DNA from: Corynebacterium matruchotii
GTDB lineage: Bacteria > Actinomycetota > Actinomycetes > Mycobacteriales > Mycobacteriaceae
Assembly (NCBI RefSeq): GCF_011612265.2
Contig: NZ_CP050134.2
Coordinates: 2,604,001-2,668,000, forward strand
Direction: 5' to 3'
Length of the DNA stretch: 64,000 bases
Made by a program: the position numbers and the translations under genes. Within the stretch, counting starts at the first letter, position 1; the number at the start of each line of letters is the position of its first letter. A model generated the notes under the pieces. The model searched no databases, had not been told where the DNA came from, and saw nothing but the letters and a program-made list of their open reading frames with translations. This document shows positions 61,556 through 64,000 of this stretch, one piece after another.

Positions 61556-62448
61556 TGAACGCTTATCCGATTGAGATTTCGCAGCTCAGCAAGGATTTCG
61601 GGAAAACCCGGGTACTCAACAACGTCAACCTCACCGTCACCGCAGGCACAGTCCACGGATTCCTCGGACCCAACGGCGCCGGCAAATCCACCACCATCCG
61701 CTGCCTCCTCGGACTCATCCACCCCACCACCGGAACCCTCCGCATCAACAACACCGACCCCACCAAAACCACCATCCACAACGTCGCCTACGTCCCAGGG
61801 GATGTAGAACTCTTCCCCAACCTCACCGGCAACCAAGTCCTCGACACCCTCGCCAAACTCCGACCCACCAGTGACAACAAGAAAAAACGCGCCGAATACA
61901 TTGAACGATTCAAACTCGACCCCACCAAAAAAATCCGCACCTACTCCAAAGGCAACCGGCAAAAAGTCATGCTCATCGCCGCCTTCGCCGCCAACGTCGA
62001 TATCCTCGTCCTCGACGAACCCACCTCCGGACTCGACCCACTCATCGAACAAACATTCATCAACATTGTTCGAGAACGCCGCAACGAAGGCGCAGCAATC
62101 CTACTGTCCAGCCACATCCTCTCCGAAGTCCAAGAACTCGCCGACGACATCAGCATCATCCGAAACGGCACCATCGTCGAATCCGGATCCTTGAAACAAC
62201 TCGCCCACATCCGCGGCGTCCGAATCCGCGCCACCAACCCGGACTACGACCACATCCACGAACAAGACAGCGTCAACCCCACCCTCCAACACCTCATCGA
62301 CCAAGGCGCATCAAACATCACCATCACCCCCGCCAGCCTCGAAGAACTCTTCCTCGAATTCTACCAAGACGGACAAGGCAAACCCGCCCAGCAACAGGAA
62401 GCCCAAGGCAACCAAAACCAACAACAAGGAGGGGCCAGCCATGCTTAA
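61555..62448 (+). CDS. ABC transporter ATP-binding protein (CcmA/drug-type)
   Basis: 297 aa. Walker A GPNGAGKST, signature YSKGNRQKVMLIAAFA, Walker B ILVLDEPTSGLDP, switch His LLSSHILSEV. Type typical of the DrrA-like exporters with a separate permease. C-terminal tail is Gln-rich (KPAQQQEAQGNQNQQQGG). It overlaps the permease start by eight bases. Codon third positions are almost all C, more extreme than neighbours. Confidence 0.88.
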   Translation: MNAYPIEISQLSKDFGKTRVLNNVNLTVTAGTVHGFLGPNGAGKSTTIRCLLGLIHPTTGTLRINNTDPTKTTIHNVAYVPGDVELFPNLTGNQVLDTLAKLRPTSDNKKKRAEYIERFKLDPTKKIRTYSKGNRQKVMLIAAFAANVDILVLDEPTSGLDPLIEQTFINIVRERRNEGAAILLSSHILSEVQELADDISIIRNGTIVESGSLKQLAHIRGVRIRATNPDYDHIHEQDSVNPTLQHLIDQGASNITITPASLEELFLEFYQDGQGKPAQQQEAQGNQNQQQGGASHA

Positions 62449-64000
62449 CCTCATCCAAATCCACCTCCGCACCCACCGCTTCTTCCTCCTCGCCTGGCTC
62501 ACACCACTTGTGCTGCTGGCCGCCACCTCACCGGGAACATATATCAGCAGCTACCCGGACGAAGGTTCGCTGGCCGCGGTGGGGGCTTCCATGCGCGGAA
62601 CGCTGGGGCCGGTGGTGCTCTATGGCACCATTCCGGAACCATTCAACTATGCCACCTGGACTTCCTGGAAAACCATATCGTGGCTGATTATTCTTGCCGC
62701 CATCATGAATATTCTCCTGGGTTCCAGCGTGTCCCGGGGTTTAGAGGAAAGCGGCCAGGCGGAACTGCTGCAATCTAATGGCCTCTCCGCCGGAGTACTT
62801 CGCCGCGCCGCACTCACCGTCACCATCCTCACCAGCGTCTTGTGGGGCGTGCTGGTGGCAGTCAGCCTGTGGGCGAATTCCGCTCTTTCGGACCAGTTCA
62901 CGCTGAAGGGAAGTCTGATCGACGGGGGCGTGTCGCTCATGAGTGTCGGCTTCTTTGGTCTCCTGGCCATTCTTGCCGGGGAGGCCTTCGGTTCGGTACG
63001 TGCGGCCCGACAAGCATCGCTCTTGGTGCTACTTGTTTCGTTTGGTGTGCGGATTGTTGCCGATGTGTATCACCAGCATTGGCTGCGGTGGCTCACGCCT
63101 GTCGGATGGTTTGAGGTGGTCAAACCCTACGAGCACGATGGGGACCGGTGGGCGCCGCTGCTGGTATTTGCCCTGGTACTCGCCCTCATGGCCCTGCCCA
63201 CCGTGATGGTCAAGCGGGATCTGCATTCCCAATGGGTGCAACCCCAACCTCGCAAATACCGGGCCGCCGGCTGGGGCCCGTGGTCACTCTGGTGGCGACT
63301 CCAAGGCCCCATGGCCGCCTGGTGGGCGGTCGCCATTGCGGTGGTCTCCATTGGACTGTCTGCCATGACCGGGGAAATGTCGGACATTTTCACGGAATCC
63401 CCCGGCACCTCGGAGCTTTTCAACCAAATCGCCCCAAACATCCAGGATCTGCGGGATGTATACGCCCAGCTGATGGCGATCATGGTGGGAATCCTGGCCT
63501 GCTGCATGACCGTCCAATTAGTGTTGTCCCTGCATAAGGACGAGAATCAGGGCCTGCTCACGTTGGCGCTCACCACCGGCCAATCCCGGCGCGCAATGTT
63601 TCTGCGGAATTTCTGCTATGCCGCGCTGGCAGCTATTTTCGCGGTAGTCCCTACGGCGTTTCTTTCGGCGATGGCAGCAAGTGCGGATTCCCGGGTATCG
63701 TCGGAGCATTTTGGCACCGTGGTGTGGTCCACGCTTGATGTGCTTCCGCCAACGATCATGTGTTGCGGGTTTGCGGCATTGTGCGTGGCGTTGTGTGTGA
63801 CGGCGAAGACTAGTGCCGTGGCGATGACGATGGTGTGGCTGCCGGTGGCGGTTTCGGGTTTCCTGTCGTTTTTCGGGGAGTTGTTGAAGTTAGATAAGTG
63901 GGTGTTGGATTTGTCGGTGTTTGCGTGGGCCCCACACACGGTGGATCATTATCGTGGCGCGATTGTGCTGTTAGCGATTGGGCTAGGTTCCCTGCTAGTT
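62441..64000 (+). CDS. ABC transporter permease (3' end outside window)
   Basis: The ATG at 62441 follows AAGGAGG; the frame stays open for 520 codons to the right edge. Many membrane segments (FFLLAWLTPLVLLAATS, WLIILAAIMNILLGSSVSRG, SLLVLLVSFGVRIVADVY, LLVFALVLALMALPTVMV, AVAIAVVSIGLSAMTG, MAIMVGILACCMTVQLVLSL). Two similar halves with E-(S/N)-x-G-x-L-x-L-(A/Q) motifs (LEESGQAELLQSNGLS; KDENQGLLTLALTTG) mark it as a duplicated multidrug-type permease. Works with the preceding ATPase. Confidence 0.85.
   Translation, partial: MLNLIQIHLRTHRFFLLAWLTPLVLLAATSPGTYISSYPDEGSLAAVGASMRGTLGPVVLYGTIPEPFNYATWTSWKTISWLIILAAIMNILLGSSVSRGLEESGQAELLQSNGLSAGVLRRAALTVTILTSVLWGVLVAVSLWANSALSDQFTLKGSLIDGGVSLMSVGFFGLLAILAGEAFGSVRAARQASLLVLLVSFGVRIVADVYHQHWLRWLTPVGWFEVVKPYEHDGDRWAPLLVFALVLALMALPTVMVKRDLHSQWVQPQPRKYRAAGWGPWSLWWRLQGPMAAWWAVAIAVVSIGLSAMTGEMSDIFTESPGTSELFNQIAPNIQDLRDVYAQLMAIMVGILACCMTVQLVLSLHKDENQGLLTLALTTGQSRRAMFLRNFCYAALAAIFAVVPTAFLSAMAASADSRVSSEHFGTVVWSTLDVLPPTIMCCGFAALCVALCVTAKTSAVAMTMVWLPVAVSGFLSFFGELLKLDKWVLDLSVFAWAPHTVDHYRGAIVLLAIGLGSLLV

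Overview
The window looks like a chromosomal segment of a Corynebacterium (Mycobacteriales). The evidence is the actinobacterial cell-wall and division block fhaA-fhaB-pstP-rodA-pbpA-pknA-pknB followed by crgA, and the order gyrA, DUF3566 protein, tRNA-Ile, tRNA-Ala. Other support comes from bioB with the small BsaP protein, metQNI behind an McbR-type box, a pdxS/pdxR divergent pair and a DUF6918 protein. gyrA reads leftwards, so in the usual corynebacterial order the replication origin lies beyond the right edge. The species cannot be named from sequence reading alone.

Layout. (1) 1-6.6 kb is an accessory island: the tail of an AAA15-type ATPase, small orphan ORFs, an IS transposase remnant, DUF4913-type plasmid/ICE-like cargo, and two copies plus one fragment of a DUF3800-like gene. 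Each DUF3800-like copy lies beside a repeated ~150 nt unit that looks like a small-RNA gene with its own promoter and intrinsic terminator; there are four such units. (2) 6.6-10.2 kb is a cyclase / CMD / SDR operon and a dicarboxylate-type symporter, both behind McbR-like boxes. (3) 10.2-17.9 kb holds a siderophore-binding lipoprotein, a large lipoprotein, AMP nucleosidase, a truncated DNA methyltransferase, a BspA-like surface protein and a sirtuin. (4) 18-28 kb holds metQNI, bioB-bsaP, an M20 peptidase, an MHS transporter, an AbiEi/DUF559-like protein, a CHY zinc-finger protein, a frameshifted lipoprotein and tRNA-Leu. (5) 28.5-38.6 kb is the Ser/Thr kinase, peptidoglycan and division operon. 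(6) 38.7-40.2 kb is an intact IS3-family element. (7) 40.8-48.9 kb holds rhomboid, cyclophilin, a sugar ABC importer, pdxS/pdxR and a hydrolase. (8) 49-52.3 kb is a second accessory islet with four tandem paralogues. (9) 52.4-59.5 kb holds a heterodimeric ABC exporter, two tRNAs, DUF3566, gyrA and a toxin-antitoxin-like pair. (10) 59.9-64 kb holds a small-RNA candidate, a DUF6918 protein, a dense repeat array and a second ABC exporter cut by the window edge.

The signals I find most unusual are non-coding. One is the DUF3800-like gene / small-RNA module with mosaic gene conversion. Another is a family of ~85 bp intergenic inverted repeats in two related types (GATAGC- and CTAAGC-based) that alternate about every 95 bp at 60.5-61.5 kb and recur at 23, 25, 38 and 40 kb. 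The third is a 12-mer, GCGTCGTAAAGC, present nine times exactly plus once nearly so, mostly at gene ends but also inside two genes. Functional interpretations of these three are inference.
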